From contig CASFTV010000013.1 of NCBI GenBank assembly GCA_949297765.1, forward strand, positions 1 through 64,000: DNA of 64,000 bases, given 5' to 3'. The notes beneath the pieces were generated by a model, which saw only the letters and a program-made list of their open reading frames with translations, searched no databases and was not told where the DNA came from. Source of the stretch: an uncultured bacterium (GTDB taxonomy: Bacteria; Verrucomicrobiota; Lentisphaeria; Victivallales; UBA1829). Shown piece by piece: positions 17,897 to 28,700 of the stretch. Made by a program: the position numbers and the translations under genes. Positions within the stretch are counted from its first letter, which is position 1, and each line of letters opens with the position of its first letter.

Positions 17897-17925
17897 TTGA
17901 CAATTTCTTAAAAATAGTGTATAAT
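17897..17925 (+). promoter_or_regulatory. Consensus sigma-70 promoter of the pseudopilin locus at 17960
   Basis: TTGACA (17897-17902), exact 17-nt spacer, TATAAT (17920-17925): both hexamers are perfect consensus. This implies strong, probably constitutive or repressor-controlled expression of the pseudopilin/glycosidase transcript, unlike the AraC-dependent promoters nearby. Confidence 0.85.
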
Positions 17926-17959
17926 TTATACATGATTTAAAGAAAATCGAGGAGCTGAA

Positions 17960-18715
17960 ATGAATCGTTTGAACGGGGAATTCACTCTTGTGGAACTCCT
18001 TGTCGTCATTGCGATAATCGCAATCCTTGCGGCGCTTCTTCTTCCGGCCCTGAACGCGGCCAGGGACAAGGCGGATGCCGCCGCCTGCATCGGGAATCTG
18101 CGGCAGATCGGAACATCCGTCGGACTCTATACCAACGACAATCAATATTATATGTGGCCGGACAACATCAACAATATCGGAGGCTGGATGCTGTTCATGA
18201 CCGGACAGGAGGGACGTCCCCGCTATCTTCCCAGCCTGACTCCGGGCTCCATCTTCATCAAGCTGCAGTGTGCACGGCACCGCACGCTCAAATCAAACGA
18301 TACGACCACAACTCCCGGGTATGGCTACATCATCGTCTCGACCTCTGCCAGCAGTCCGACCGGTCTCTGGAACGACGGCTGCATCGGCATCACGGGTCCG
18401 GACGTGAGCGGCTCCGCGACGGCGGTCCAGCCGCACAAGGTGAAGCGCCCCTCGTCAACGATCGGAATCATCGAACGCAATGTCGGCTACAACACCGGAA
18501 GCTCCTACATCCGGAACGGAGGAGAGCTGTATAACGGCGACGTCGAGGAAAAGAGACGCCTCATCGGCCCCGTCCACGGAATGCGCGCAAACGCCCTGAT
18601 GACCGATGGTCACGTCCAAAGTTTCCATGTCCTCAGCGAACTCAACGCCATGGGGAGCGGATGCTCCGGACGCGGACTGGAAATCTGGAAAAAATATTTC
18701 AGCAGCAATCTTTAA
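17960..18715 (+). CDS. H-X9-DG pseudopilin (prepilin-type N-terminal cleavage/methylation protein)
   Basis: A 251-residue type II secretion/type IV pilin-like protein. A short leader is followed by the cleavage/methylation segment [16 protein letters not shown] (about 8-23), a hydrophobic helix, [12 protein letters not shown] and then a globular domain. The C-terminal motif [12 protein letters not shown] fits H-X9-DG exactly, as in the DUF1559-like pseudopilins expanded in Lentisphaerota and Planctomycetota. It would be processed by prepilin peptidase and packed into a pseudopilus or shown at the surface. It lies 48 nt upstream of a large secreted glycosidase gene, suggesting joint function. 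Confidence 0.9.
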   Translation: MNRLNGEFTLVELLVVIAIIAILAALLLPALNAARDKADAAACIGNLRQIGTSVGLYTNDNQYYMWPDNINNIGGWMLFMTGQEGRPRYLPSLTPGSIFIKLQCARHRTLKSNDTTTTPGYGYIIVSTSASSPTGLWNDGCIGITGPDVSGSATAVQPHKVKRPSSTIGIIERNVGYNTGSSYIRNGGELYNGDVEEKRRLIGPVHGMRANALMTDGHVQSFHVLSELNAMGSGCSGRGLEIWKKYFSSNL

Positions 18716-18763
18716 CTTTCCGAAACGCAATCATACGCACAACACAAGGAAGGGATTTCATCC

Positions 18764-21700
18764 ATGAGAGGGACTCTGCTTTTTTTAGCGGGAATCGGTT
18801 CGTTTCTGGCAGAAGCGGGAGAACTGCTCAACAGCAACGCCCGAATGGAACTCGGGGTACCCGGACGCGGCGTACCCGGATATGCGTACCGGGTGCAGTT
18901 CGGCGACCGGAAATACATTGCGGCTCATCCCGACCGGATCTTCAACGCGATCACCGAAGCCAACGGGAAAGAGGGACGCTGCATGCTCCTGCCCGGATAC
19001 CAAGGAATCTCCCGCTACCGGGTCGATCTTCCGCACTTCTACCTGAAACGCGACGGGGAAATCCAGATCTCCTTCGACGCAAAGATCGTTCCGGATGAAA
19101 CAGGAATTTTCCGGAAGCCGCGCCGTTTCACCATTGATTTCCGCTGCAACACCGACGGCGACCGCGACTCCTATTATCCGATGCTCACCGGATTCGATTT
19201 TCTGCCGGAAAAAGAGTGGAAACACTTCGAGCGCACCTTCAAGGTCAGAGCCTACACCTGCTTTTACGCCGTTGCGATCTATTCCTCATTCCTCCCGCCC
19301 GGCGAGACCCACAACGGACTCTGCATCGACAACTTCCGCGTGGAATACCGGGACGGGAAACGCGACACGGAAGGCGAATACTGCGCCGTTGCCGACCGGC
19401 CCGATCAGATCTATTTTCCCGGCGATCCGATCCATTTTGATGTCCGCGCGGAACTCCCATCGGTCCGGGAGGAGAGCGTTCATGGAGTGCTCCGGCTGAA
19501 ACGGGAATATCGTCCATCGGTTTCGACGGAGCATCCACTCACACTCCAACGCGAGTACGGCAATGTCTTTTCCGGCCGCGTCAGCACAACGGCGGGAGAA
19601 TACGGTTCCTTTCTTCCGGAACTGGTTCTTCCGGGACGGAGACTTTCCGGCATTGAGAGTCCGGTTCTGGTTCTGCATCCGCGCGTCACCCATCCGTTTC
19701 TCTCTCCGGGAGGCGGTCTCGGCGTGGACGGCTCTCATCCCGGAGTCAGCAACGGACCGGGCGGACTGGATTTCTACGCCCTTGACTGGAACGCCTTTCA
19801 CCGGAGATACGACCTGTTTGCAAAAGCCGGCGTCGGAATCTGGCGCGTCTGGGGTCCCTGGCGCGCGATTGAACCGGAAAAAGGAACGTTTACCTCCGAA
19901 ATCTTCGATCCGGAAATCTCGCGTCTGAAACAGCTCGCCATCGAACCGGTCTTCGTCGTCGGCGGCTGGATGGCGTTCTACAACGGAAAGGCGATCGAAG
20001 AGGCGCTCAAAAACGGACGGGCCAATCTCCCCGCTTACCTGATCCAATACGGAAAACCGATGAAACACTCTCCCAACATCAGTGAACTGCATCCTCCGTT
20101 TGAGATCTACGACCGTTATCTCGACTTTGTTCTGAAACACTGGGGCAGCAGCATCCGCGTCTGGGAGGTTTTCAACGAACCGTTCGGCTGGACGCCGGAA
20201 CGTTATATCGACTATCTCAAGCACACATACACCCGGATCAAGAAACGCTGTCCGGAAGCCGTCGTTCTCGGCAACGGCGTAACCGGCGATTTCGGAATGA
20301 ACGTCATGCAGTGGTGCGAGAAGCTCCGGAACGCCGATCCGCACTACACCAGATTTCTGGACGGCATCGCCTTCCATCCCTATGCGACCGGAATGGACTA
20401 CATCAACGGCATCCGCGGCCGCTATGGAGAATGCGTCTCCGGCATTCGCTCCCTGACAGACAGCAAACCGCTCTGGAACACCGAGTGCTACTACCTTGAA
20501 ACCGCCCGATACAGACAGATCAACAATTATATGCTGAAAAACCGCTACGGATCCAATGAACTCCTGCGCCATTTCCTGGACGGCATGTTTCATGGAGTCA
20601 CCGCGGCTCCGGCGCTTTCTCCCGGAGCATTCGAAACCCGCGCCGTCAACGTGGCCGACCGGGTTGTAATGAATGAAAATGCCACCGCGCTCAACGCTCT
20701 CAGCGCTCTGCTGGAAGGGATGCATTTCCCCTGCCGCAAGGTCGATCTCGGGGAGCAGGTCCGCGCAGGAATGTTTCAGGACGCCGCCGGCAGACGGGCG
20801 CTCGGCTTCCTGTACGATTTCCGCATCACCGGAAGCACCTGGATTCCGGGGAAAACCGGAGAAGTCCGGATTCTTGATCTCTACGGGAATCCCGTATCGC
20901 CGGGAAAGGGTATTCCGCTGAGTTTCGAACCGTTTTTCCTCACGGGGACACCGGAGGCGGTGCAGCGGGTTCTTCAGGAGTCGCAATTCCGTCTCCGGAA
21001 CAGCGTCGGACTCTGCGGACGGCGTGTCGGCGGCGACCTCTATGTGGAAGGGCGCAATCTGACAGGCGTTCCATGCGTAAGCTGCGAGAGCGTCGCGGGG
21101 AAACCGGTCCGCTTTTCATTTCTTCGCCGGAAGGACTCCAATGTGATCCGCCTGAAAACAACTCCGGATGCCAAAGGGATCCAGCGGATTTCCGAACGTT
21201 CGGCGATTCTGCCGGCAACGCTGAAACTCCCGCAGGGGAGTGTTGCGGAAGTTTCCGAAAACGGAAATATCCTCCGCCTCACCATTTCGGTTCCGGACCG
21301 GAAGATCCAGGCGGCGCCGGATGGAGCTCTCTGGAAAGGCTCCTGCGTGGAGGTGTTCCTTGACCCCGCCCCATTCCGGAATCTGGAAAGCGACCGCATT
21401 TCCGCGCATCAGTATGTTTTCGGCGTGCTTCCCGCAAAAGACGGGACATTCCGCCGCCGCATCCGCGATGCGGCCCGCCGTCCCGCCGACATGCCGACCG
21501 GGGCAACTCACACCGTTCTCCGTACAGAAACCGGCTACCGGATGGAGATTCAAATCCCGCTCCGCGAACTTCCCTTCTCCGACATCTACGGTCTGGAGAT
21601 TGAAATTTCGCGAATCGGAGCACATTCCAAGGAATCGCTCGGCGGACAGCCCGGACTCTCCTTCCGGAAGCGCTTTCATTACACGCTCGTGAAGATTCCG

Positions 21701-22195
21701 AACCGTCAGCCGGTCCGCAATGGAGACTTTTCCGATGCACTCTGCGGCGATCCGGCAGAGTGGAACTATGTGCTTCCCGGCGGAAGTTCCATCGAGGCGA
21801 AAAACGGAACACTGCGTCTGGAACGGACCACTCCCTCGCCGCTTCAGCTGACAGTCCGGCAGACAGTCTCCTGCCCGGAAGGCAGATTTTCATCGGCGAC
21901 ACTCAATGTGACCATGCGCTGCGAAAACGTCCGCGGACCGCGTCCGGGACAGGGACGCAACGGCGTTGTCATCGGCGTTTCCGGACCGGGATTCAAAGGC
22001 GTCCACTACGGAACCGACTATCTGAAACGGGATCTTTCCGGAACTCTTCCGGAGGAGATCTATCAGCTGGAATTCCCCGTCACCGGAAAAACGGTCACAA
22101 TCCGTCTCGGGCTTCCGGAAAACACCTCCGGAACGGTGGAATTCCGGGATGTCTTCCTGACCTTCCACCCGGAAACAGAAAAGGATTCCTTATGA
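18764..22195 (+). CDS. Secreted clan GH-A glycoside hydrolase (GH39-like) with C-terminal CBM9-like domain
   Basis: A 1143-residue exported enzyme. The order is: signal peptide (about 1-18), beta-rich domain (about 20-290), TIM barrel (about 320-680), linker beta domain, CBM9-like domain (about 795-975, with LWKGSCVEVFLDP) and a C-terminal jelly-roll-like region. The acid/base Glu is in VFNEPFG (about 470) and the nucleophile Glu in LWNTECYY (about 573). The NEP plus late TE/SE pattern fits GH39-type retaining enzymes (xylosidase, iduronidase), but the exact activity is open. AAGGAAGGG precedes the ATG. It forms an operon with the pseudopilin and overlaps the next gene by ATGA. Confidence 0.78.
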   Translation: MRGTLLFLAGIGSFLAEAGELLNSNARMELGVPGRGVPGYAYRVQFGDRKYIAAHPDRIFNAITEANGKEGRCMLLPGYQGISRYRVDLPHFYLKRDGEIQISFDAKIVPDETGIFRKPRRFTIDFRCNTDGDRDSYYPMLTGFDFLPEKEWKHFERTFKVRAYTCFYAVAIYSSFLPPGETHNGLCIDNFRVEYRDGKRDTEGEYCAVADRPDQIYFPGDPIHFDVRAELPSVREESVHGVLRLKREYRPSVSTEHPLTLQREYGNVFSGRVSTTAGEYGSFLPELVLPGRRLSGIESPVLVLHPRVTHPFLSPGGGLGVDGSHPGVSNGPGGLDFYALDWNAFHRRYDLFAKAGVGIWRVWGPWRAIEPEKGTFTSEIFDPEISRLKQLAIEPVFVVGGWMAFYNGKAIEEALKNGRANLPAYLIQYGKPMKHSPNISELHPPFEIYDRYLDFVLKHWGSSIRVWEVFNEPFGWTPERYIDYLKHTYTRIKKRCPEAVVLGNGVTGDFGMNVMQWCEKLRNADPHYTRFLDGIAFHPYATGMDYINGIRGRYGECVSGIRSLTDSKPLWNTECYYLETARYRQINNYMLKNRYGSNELLRHFLDGMFHGVTAAPALSPGAFETRAVNVADRVVMNENATALNALSALLEGMHFPCRKVDLGEQVRAGMFQDAAGRRALGFLYDFRITGSTWIPGKTGEVRILDLYGNPVSPGKGIPLSFEPFFLTGTPEAVQRVLQESQFRLRNSVGLCGRRVGGDLYVEGRNLTGVPCVSCESVAGKPVRFSFLRRKDSNVIRLKTTPDAKGIQRISERSAILPATLKLPQGSVAEVSENGNILRLTISVPDRKIQAAPDGALWKGSCVEVFLDPAPFRNLESDRISAHQYVFGVLPAKDGTFRRRIRDAARRPADMPTGATHTVLRTETGYRMEIQIPLRELPFSDIYGLEIEISRIGAHSKESLGGQPGLSFRKRFHYTLVKIPNRQPVRNGDFSDALCGDPAEWNYVLPGGSSIEAKNGTLRLERTTPSPLQLTVRQTVSCPEGRFSSATLNVTMRCENVRGPRPGQGRNGVVIGVSGPGFKGVHYGTDYLKRDLSGTLPEEIYQLEFPVTGKTVTIRLGLPENTSGTVEFRDVFLTFHPETEKDSL

Positions 22196-22740
22196 AACAC
22201 GCACTGCTTCTCATTGTACTCTCCGTATTTGTGTCGGAAAACCTCTCCTCCGCCGATTTCCGCATGGATCTTGTCGGTCAGGACGGAACGGGCATTGCGG
22301 TCCGCTCCTGTTCTGAAGGAACCTGCGCCGCAAAGGCCGCCTGGCTCAGAGAAAAACAGGATACCCGCTGGCTGATCTCCGGAAAAGCCTCCTCCGAATG
22401 GAAGGAACATTTCTTCACCTTTCAGGCAAAGCGGGACGGACGTATCGTCCTCTATCTGATGGGCGGCATTGCACAGGACGGTCGGAAACCATTTGCCGCC
22501 TACGACAATTTCCGTGCCGTCGGAACCGTGCTCAACGATCCGGATTTTGAAGAAATGAGCTCCACGACCTCCCGGTTCTGGAACAGAAGCGGAAACGAGG
22601 CCCGTCTGATCCGGGAAAATTCCGCTGCTGGGAAACAGCATATCGAAGTCAATCACGACAACCGCTTTTTTCAGGGAATCGACTGCAAAGCCGGTGAAAC
22701 TGTCACCATCCGCTTTGCGGTCCGGAGTGCCGGCGGCTGA
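22192..22740 (+). CDS. Secreted protein of unknown function, beta-sandwich-like
   Basis: A 182-residue protein with a clear signal peptide (MKHALLLIVLSVFVSENLSSA). The remainder contains segments such as EHFFTFQAKRDGRIVLYLMGG and AYDNFRAVGT followed by LNDPDFEE, similar in layout to carbohydrate-binding jelly rolls (CBM4/9-like) found in other proteins of this region. No catalytic motif is visible. The ATG overlaps the stop of the preceding glycosidase (ATGA), so the two are translated together. It may be a detached binding module for the same substrate. Confidence 0.7.
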   Translation: MKHALLLIVLSVFVSENLSSADFRMDLVGQDGTGIAVRSCSEGTCAAKAAWLREKQDTRWLISGKASSEWKEHFFTFQAKRDGRIVLYLMGGIAQDGRKPFAAYDNFRAVGTVLNDPDFEEMSSTTSRFWNRSGNEARLIRENSAAGKQHIEVNHDNRFFQGIDCKAGETVTIRFAVRSAGG

Positions 22741-22742
22741 TT

Positions 22743-22777
22743 CCGTTTTCAAAACCGGGAAACGGCGGTTCTTTTTT
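22743..22777 (+). terminator. Intrinsic terminator of the first pseudopilin/glycosidase operon
   Basis: CCGTTTTC (22743-22750) pairs with GGAAACGG (22758-22765), with one G-U pair, around a 7-nt loop, and a run of T residues follows at about 22771. It starts 3 nt after the stop at 22740. Confidence 0.7.
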
Positions 22778-22802
22778 CCGACTCCGGATTTCTCCCCGCG
22801 TT

Positions 22803-23915
22803 TTATGCGACCGGGTCTTTTCTCTCCGTTTCCCGGCGGACCGGAGCGGGAGAGATGGAAACGCAGGCAACGCCCGTCTGCGCCGGAAGAGAAGCCCCTT
22901 TCAGCGCGGAAGCGATCAGATCCGCGGCACGCACACCGATCGCCTCATAATCAACATTCAGGATTCCGACAGCCGGGATTCCCGATTCTGCCGCTTCGGA
23001 TCGGATTTTCCGCTGATCCCGCTGCTCGCGGAAGATCACAGAAGGGCGCCGTTCCGGAGGAAGCTCCTGCAGGGAACGGAAAAGAGAACGGATCCCGTCC
23101 AGACCGCCTTCCACAATCAGAAGCGTTTCCCGGTCGAGAGTCTCAGAAAAGCGGCCGAATCCGGACGGCAGTGCCGAAAGAGTGATGCTGTCTCCGGCGG
23201 AAAAGGGGAAGCCGGCCTCGGAGAAAACCCGTTCAAAGGAGGCGGAAAGATCATTCGGGAACGAAACGCAGACATGCCGGAGACTCCGGAAACCGCGGGA
23301 CCGGGCAAACTCTGCGATCCGCTTTGCCTCCTCCTCCAGATCCTTTGTCACAACCGGGATGCCGTATTCGAGAGCCCGGACGAAGGTCTCATACAGCAGA
23401 TAACCGCAGAGTACAACGGGGATGCCGCTGTGCAGGACATCCGCAAGTTCCGGCAGGAGTTCCGGATCGGGATCGTAACAGAACAGCGCCCGGTTGTTGA
23501 ACAGCATCAGATGGTCGCGGAGGGTCTCTCCCGGCGAACGGGTAACCATCTGAACGGTCAGGTTCCGCAGGGAGATGGAACGGAAAAACGCGGGAACCAT
23601 CAGGGAGCGGCCGCGGCCGCCGAACACCAGAATCGGCGACAGGCCGCCCGATCCGATCAGGAATCCCACTTTCAGCGGCACGCTGTCGGGACGCGGAATC
23701 ATAATTCCGCCGCGCCCCCGTGCGGAAATGGCAAGGCCGTGGGAACAGGCCGCTTTGAGCGCCTTGAGATAGGTCCGGTTCGCGACGTTCAGGCGGCGGC
23801 ACATCTCCTCGGCCGAGGGCAGACGGCCCCCGTCGGGATATTCCGTCCGGATAATCCTTCCCAGCGCATTCAATGTATCCAGCCAGCTGACTGATTCCTG
23901 TTTCCGGTTTGTCAT
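22803..23915 (-). CDS. GntR/LacI-type transcriptional regulator with periplasmic-binding-protein-like sensor
   Basis: A 370-residue regulator. The N-terminal winged HTH (about 10-65; RLPSAEEMCRRLNVANRTYLKALKAA) is of the GntR type. The rest (about 80-355) is a LacI/PBP-I-like sugar sensor, starting LKVGFLIGSGG and ending in GILNVDYEAIGVRAADLIASAL, a typical closing element of LacI sensors. This GntR-HTH plus LacI-sensor arrangement matches XylR/AraR-type repressors. It is convergent with the operon ending at 22740 and may repress it. No ribosome-binding site is visible because the promoter appears to give a leaderless mRNA. Confidence 0.82.
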   Translation of the reverse strand: MTNRKQESVSWLDTLNALGRIIRTEYPDGGRLPSAEEMCRRLNVANRTYLKALKAACSHGLAISARGRGGIMIPRPDSVPLKVGFLIGSGGLSPILVFGGRGRSLMVPAFFRSISLRNLTVQMVTRSPGETLRDHLMLFNNRALFCYDPDPELLPELADVLHSGIPVVLCGYLLYETFVRALEYGIPVVTKDLEEEAKRIAEFARSRGFRSLRHVCVSFPNDLSASFERVFSEAGFPFSAGDSITLSALPSGFGRFSETLDRETLLIVEGGLDGIRSLFRSLQELPPERRPSVIFREQRDQRKIRSEAAESGIPAVGILNVDYEAIGVRAADLIASALKGASLPAQTGVACVSISPAPVRRETERKDPVA

Positions 23916-23922
23916 AATCGTT

Positions 23923-23950
23923 AATATATCCGAGATCCGGACGATTGCAA
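23923..23950 (-). promoter_or_regulatory. Promoter giving a leaderless regulator mRNA
   Basis: On the minus strand TTGCAA (23945-23950), 16-nt spacer, TATATT (23923-23928). The -10 ends only 7 nt before the ATG (23915), so transcription would start at or next to the start codon. Confidence 0.55.
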
Positions 23951-23978
23951 CCTTTTTTCCGGCGTCCCGCGTTTCAAC

Positions 23979-24806
23979 TCAGAATTTCCGGAGCGTTGAC
24001 GGCGTGTATCCGGTGGTCTGGCGGATGATTTTGCAGAAATAGCAGGTGTCGGCAAATCCGCTCTCCGCCGCGACGCGGGCGATGGGATAGCGGGTGTTTT
24101 TGAGAAGGCAGATCGCCTTGTCCAGCCTCATATTCATCAGAAACGCATGCGGCGTAATGTTCAGATGACGCTGAAACGCCCGGCGGAGCGACCAGCGGCT
24201 GATTTTCAGAATCGAGGAAAGCGTATTGATGTCAAACGAGGAATCCTGATAATAAAGACTGCACACATCCTTTGCCTTTCCGACAAGTCCCGCATCCAGC
24301 GTCTGCTTCCCCGTATTTCCTCCGGCACGGGCCAGAATGGAACAGATCACCGCGACAGTCTCCCGATAGCAGTAATCCATATCCTCGCGGATCAGGTTCT
24401 CCAGCCGGAGATACAGCTCCTGCGGACACGGTCCCGCATAAAAACACCGATGGGGATACTGATAGGCCCGCAGAAGGGCTTCCGCAAGTTCTCCTTCAAA
24501 CGTCAGCCAGCGGTATTCCCAAGGCTCCTCCAGAATTTCATGACGGTGCCGCTCGTTTTCAAGACGGAAAAACACATCCCCGGGGTGCATGATCTCGACA
24601 CTTCCGTCCTCCATATAAAAACGGCCGGCTCCGGAAATGCACCAGTACAGCTCGACAAACGGCCTCTCCCGCGGCGGAAGATCCGAGGAAAACGGGAAAA
24701 AACAGCGCACATGCCCCATCGCATGGGGATAAAAGGGGAGCGGGGTGGAAATCTTCTTCCGCAGCGATCCGATGACCGCATAGGAGGTCGTGCGGTTCTT
24801 CTCCAT
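23979..24806 (-). CDS. AraC-family transcriptional regulator
   Basis: A 275-residue regulator with a cupin sensor (FVELYWCISGAGRF about 48-61, IMHPGDVFFRLENERHRH about 71-88) and a C-terminal double HTH (about 175-270; SILKISRWSLRRAFQRHL then VAAESGFADTCYFCKIIR). The frame extends 29 residues further, but the ATG at 24806 has GGAAGG upstream and gives the usual length. It is divergent from the pseudopilin/GH42-like operon and is its likely activator. Confidence 0.85.
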   Translation of the reverse strand: MEKNRTTSYAVIGSLRKKISTPLPFYPHAMGHVRCFFPFSSDLPPRERPFVELYWCISGAGRFYMEDGSVEIMHPGDVFFRLENERHRHEILEEPWEYRWLTFEGELAEALLRAYQYPHRCFYAGPCPQELYLRLENLIREDMDYCYRETVAVICSILARAGGNTGKQTLDAGLVGKAKDVCSLYYQDSSFDINTLSSILKISRWSLRRAFQRHLNITPHAFLMNMRLDKAICLLKNTRYPIARVAAESGFADTCYFCKIIRQTTGYTPSTLRKF

Positions 24807-24864
24807 GACTACCTTCCCTTCCGTATGGTTCCGACAAGCGCAAAAAAAACAAGTTTCTCCAAAA

Positions 24865-24893
24865 ATTATACTATGAAATACCGCATATTGCAA
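24865..24893 (-). promoter_or_regulatory. Promoter of the AraC-family gene at 24806
   Basis: On the minus strand TTGCAA (24888-24893), 17-nt spacer, TATAAT (24865-24870). Confidence 0.7.
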
Positions 24894-24937
24894 GTCTTTC
24901 CTGCTCCAAATCTTATATTTTTTCCGTTTATCTTCTC

Positions 24938-24966
24938 TTGTTTTTGAAATAAAAATGTTGTATAAT
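24938..24966 (+). promoter_or_regulatory. Promoter of the pseudopilin/GH42-like operon
   Basis: TTGTTT (24938-24943), 17-nt spacer, TATAAT (24961-24966). The ATG of the pseudopilin is 46 nt downstream. Confidence 0.65.
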
Positions 24967-25011
24967 ATTCCCCGGTTGATGGAATCAATCGGGAAAAAAC
25001 GGAGAAAATCA

Positions 25012-25719
25012 ATGAAAAAACGGAGTCGTCATTTCACTTTGATCGAATTACTGGTCGTAATTGCTCTGATCGCGATTCTTGCGGGGCTGCTTCTGCCCGC
25101 GCTGAACAGTGCGAAGAAGAAGGCGCAGGCGATCAGCTGTGTCGGGAATCTGAAACAGATCGGAACGGGACTTGTCAGCTATCTCGGGGACCATGACGAC
25201 CGGGTTCCCCCTGTGATCTGGAACGGAGGCTACCAGCACAACTGGCCGCTGATCCTGGCTCCCTACACGGGGTTTACCGGCAAGGCGGGAGATGCGAAGC
25301 CATGGAGTCCGCCGATTCACTACTGTCCCTCCTCCCTCCCATCCGCAACTGCGGTGGAAAAGGGACGGATGATATCCGTCGGCTGGAACTTCGGGCTGCG
25401 GAACGCTCTGGACAGCCACAAGGTCACGGAGGTGCGGGAGATCAGCAAAGCAATGGTCATCGCCGACGCAAAAACCTCCGGTACGGAGGATCGGGCGGGG
25501 GTCATCCAGTATACTCTGGAGCTTTCCGTTCAGGTCTATATTCAGGACAATATGGATAAAATCTCCTATCGCCACAGTGGACGCATCAATGCGCTGAGAA
25601 TGGATGGAGGAGTCCAGTCCTGCCGTCCCTATCCGGTCGGGACAACGCTGTATCCGCTGAACATGATCCCGCTTTACTACTCTGCCAAAAACTATTTCCT
25701 GAACGGGAAGAACTACTGA
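25012..25719 (+). CDS. H-X9-DG pseudopilin
   Basis: A 235-residue pseudopilin. The chosen ATG at 25012 has GGAG 7 nt upstream (25001-25004) and gives a short basic leader MKKRSRH before [41 protein letters not shown] follows, with a globular domain and the exact H-X9-DG motif [12 protein letters not shown] near residue 195. The stop codon overlaps the ATG of the following giant glycosidase by one base, which suggests coupled translation in a fixed ratio. Confidence 0.9.
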   Translation: MKKRSRHFTLIELLVVIALIAILAGLLLPALNSAKKKAQAISCVGNLKQIGTGLVSYLGDHDDRVPPVIWNGGYQHNWPLILAPYTGFTGKAGDAKPWSPPIHYCPSSLPSATAVEKGRMISVGWNFGLRNALDSHKVTEVREISKAMVIADAKTSGTEDRAGVIQYTLELSVQVYIQDNMDKISYRHSGRINALRMDGGVQSCRPYPVGTTLYPLNMIPLYYSAKNYFLNGKNY

Positions 25720-28700
25720 TGAAAACAACGATCCTCTTCCCTCTCTGCTTTTTTCTGATTTTCAGTCTCCATGCGGGGAACCGGATTCCGAATCCCGGTT
25801 TCGAGGAGGAAAAAGACCGTTTCTGGTACGGGACATCGTTCGGCGGGGGAGAAGGCGAAGTCCGCCGGGTGACGGAGAAGGCATTCTCGGGAAAAGCGTC
25901 CATGCGTCTGGCCAAGACAAAGGCTCCCGGAGGAGTCCTTCTGATCGGTCTTCTGCCCCTTCCGGAAAACTGGAACTCCGGAACCCTCTCCTTCCGGATC
26001 TGCTCGGCGGACGGAGAAGCCGGACACGCGGTCTGCGAACTCTCGTTCTTCCACAAAATCGACGGCAGACTGAAGCCGTACAACAACTCGCTCGGGCGCA
26101 CCTGTTCCATCCGCCGCAAACTCAAGCCGGGAACCTCCTGGGAACAGGTTCAGATGGAAATCTCTCTTCCGGAGGGCATTGAGCGGAAGAATCTCTATCT
26201 GCGGATCTGCCTGAACATGAGCATCTATCAGAAACCGGCCGCACTGTTTGTCGACGATTTTCTGCTCACGGATGGAACCGCGGCGCAGACAAGGAAACCT
26301 CTCCGCATCGCCTTTGCCGAACCCTCGGCGCTTTCCGCACAGGAAAAACAGGATTATGAACCGATGAAACAGCCGGTCCGGATCGAACTCCGCGACGGGC
26401 TGATGCTCCGCGACGGATCGCCGTACTACTGGATCGGGAACGGCTGCGAACTGAGCCTTCCGGCGCTCTGGCTTGCCCGGCTTTCGGATACCGCGATGAT
26501 CGACCGCTCCTACGGATTGTTCCCCGATCTGAAGCAAACGGCGGATGGCTGCCGTTTCAGCGCAGAACGGGGCTTGAAGGCGCTTCCGGCGGATCAGTCG
26601 TGGAACCGGGAATGTCTTCGGCTCGGCATGCCGTACCGCCATCTGATCGGAGGAGTTCCGTACTACTCCTGGCTTTCTCTCTGGAAGCTGACCGCGAAAG
26701 ATCCCGCTCTTCAGCAGATCTTCGCCCCTCAAGGGCACTCTCTTTTCGCCGACATCGGGAACGAAACGGGATGGGAAGCAACCCGGCTAGTTATCCGCAA
26801 CCGTTTGAAATACAACAACTTCGCTCCTCCGTTCGCATTGGAGCTGAGCCGGGAACCGGGCTATGCGCCGACCGGCGAACGCATGATCTCGGGCTTCCGC
26901 CAGTATGCCCGCCGGAAGTACGGGACACTGGAAAAAGCAAACCGCGCATGGAAGACCACCTTTTCCTCCTGGGAACAGATCTATCCTCTGCACCTGCGTC
27001 CCGACCTGAAATCGGAATCCATTCACAAGCTGCGCGAACTCGCCCGGGAACGCGAACCGGAACTCTATTACGACTGGCTGACATTCTGCAAAGATGATTT
27101 TCAGGAATCGGTGCGCCGCTGGGCGGACTTTGTGCGGAAGACCGCTCCGGGGACACCCGTCTCGATCGACGTGCGCGGTCATACGCATTTTCTCGACTGC
27201 TACTGCGCGATGAATCCGGAGGAAGTCACCCGCTTTGCCGATATCTTCTATATTCATCAGGCGTATCAGGCGTTCCGGCACTCCGCGCCGATTGACCTGG
27301 AGACGCTCTGCACCCAGACGGCCTATCCGCTCTTCAATTACAACTACTTCCGCAACAATGTGGACAAACCGTTTCTGGATACGGAAAGCGTCCTGATGCG
27401 CGTCGGCGTTCCCGGATCGGCATGGAAAGCGATGGAGCGGAACGATCTGGCACAGCTCCACAGCACCTGGAAATTCCGCATGGACGAGCACTTTGAAGGC
27501 GAGAAAGAACAATGGTACGCTCCCGGATTCGACGACTCCTCCTGGGATACCCTCACGGTTCCCGGCTGCTGGGACCGCACGGAGAAATACCGCAGGCGCA
27601 TCGGCCGGGCGTGGTACCGGAAAACCTTCCGTGCGCCGAAAGCGGTCCGGCTCGACTTCCTCGACGGAACCCGGCGCTTTTATCTCTACGGCGGCGGACT
27701 GGCGCAGTCGGGGACAATCTGGCTGAACGGAAGGAAAGTCGGCGAGGTCAAGGGATGGAACACCCGCTATCAGTTCGACGTCAGCACAGTTCTCAAGTAT
27801 GAAAATGAGGAAAACGTGCTGACGGTCATGGTCGACGGAAGCGGTTATGACAACGGCATCCGGAACTATCTGCATCTGCTCTCTCAGGATTTGATCAACG
27901 ATGTCGTGCCGTATTCGGAAAAGGAGTACCGCGCCCTGCTCTGGACGTGTCTCATGCGGGGATCCAGCGGAATTTTTCTCTGGAACTGGGCTCTGACCAA
28001 AGATCATCCGTTCCGCTGGCTCGGCCGTCTCTCGGAAGAGATCAACAGCGTCAGCTCCTTTGTCCTTCCGGATGTACGGAAGATGAGCGGGAAAGTCGCC
28101 TATCTGTACGCATACCGCTCCATGCGGGGGCTTCCCTACCCCGGAGACGGACTGTGTTCGGATCATCTCAACTACTTCAATGCCATGGAGTTGAATCAGG
28201 TTTCCCCGGATGTTCTCTCCGAGAGTGCGTTCCGGCAGAATGTCTCCCGATACCCGCTGGCGGTCATTCCCTACGCCCGCTTCGTCGAACCGGAAACATG
28301 GACGGTGTTCCGGAACTATGTGGAAAACGGCGGGACAGCGGTGGTGACCTTCCGGTCGCTGGAAAAAACAACAGACCGGTTTGAACCGACCGGAATCGAA
28401 ACTTTGGCAGGAGTCCGGATCGAAGGCGCCTACACGGGCAAAATGGAAGTGTGTTTCGGGCAGGAACGCATTCCGCTGTCGCTCTCCAAAGGCGAACTCG
28501 GCAGAGGAGTGCGTCTGAGGCTTTCCGGCGCGCAATGTGTGGCAGCGTATCCGGACGGATCGCCCGCGGTCACCCTCCGGAAGGTCGGACGCGGACAGCT
28601 GATCTTTGTCGGTGCGCGTCTGGATTTCTTCGGCGTCACAAAACTTCTCTCCCCGTATCTCCCGAAACCGGAAATCAAACTGGCAACTGCCGAAAAACGG

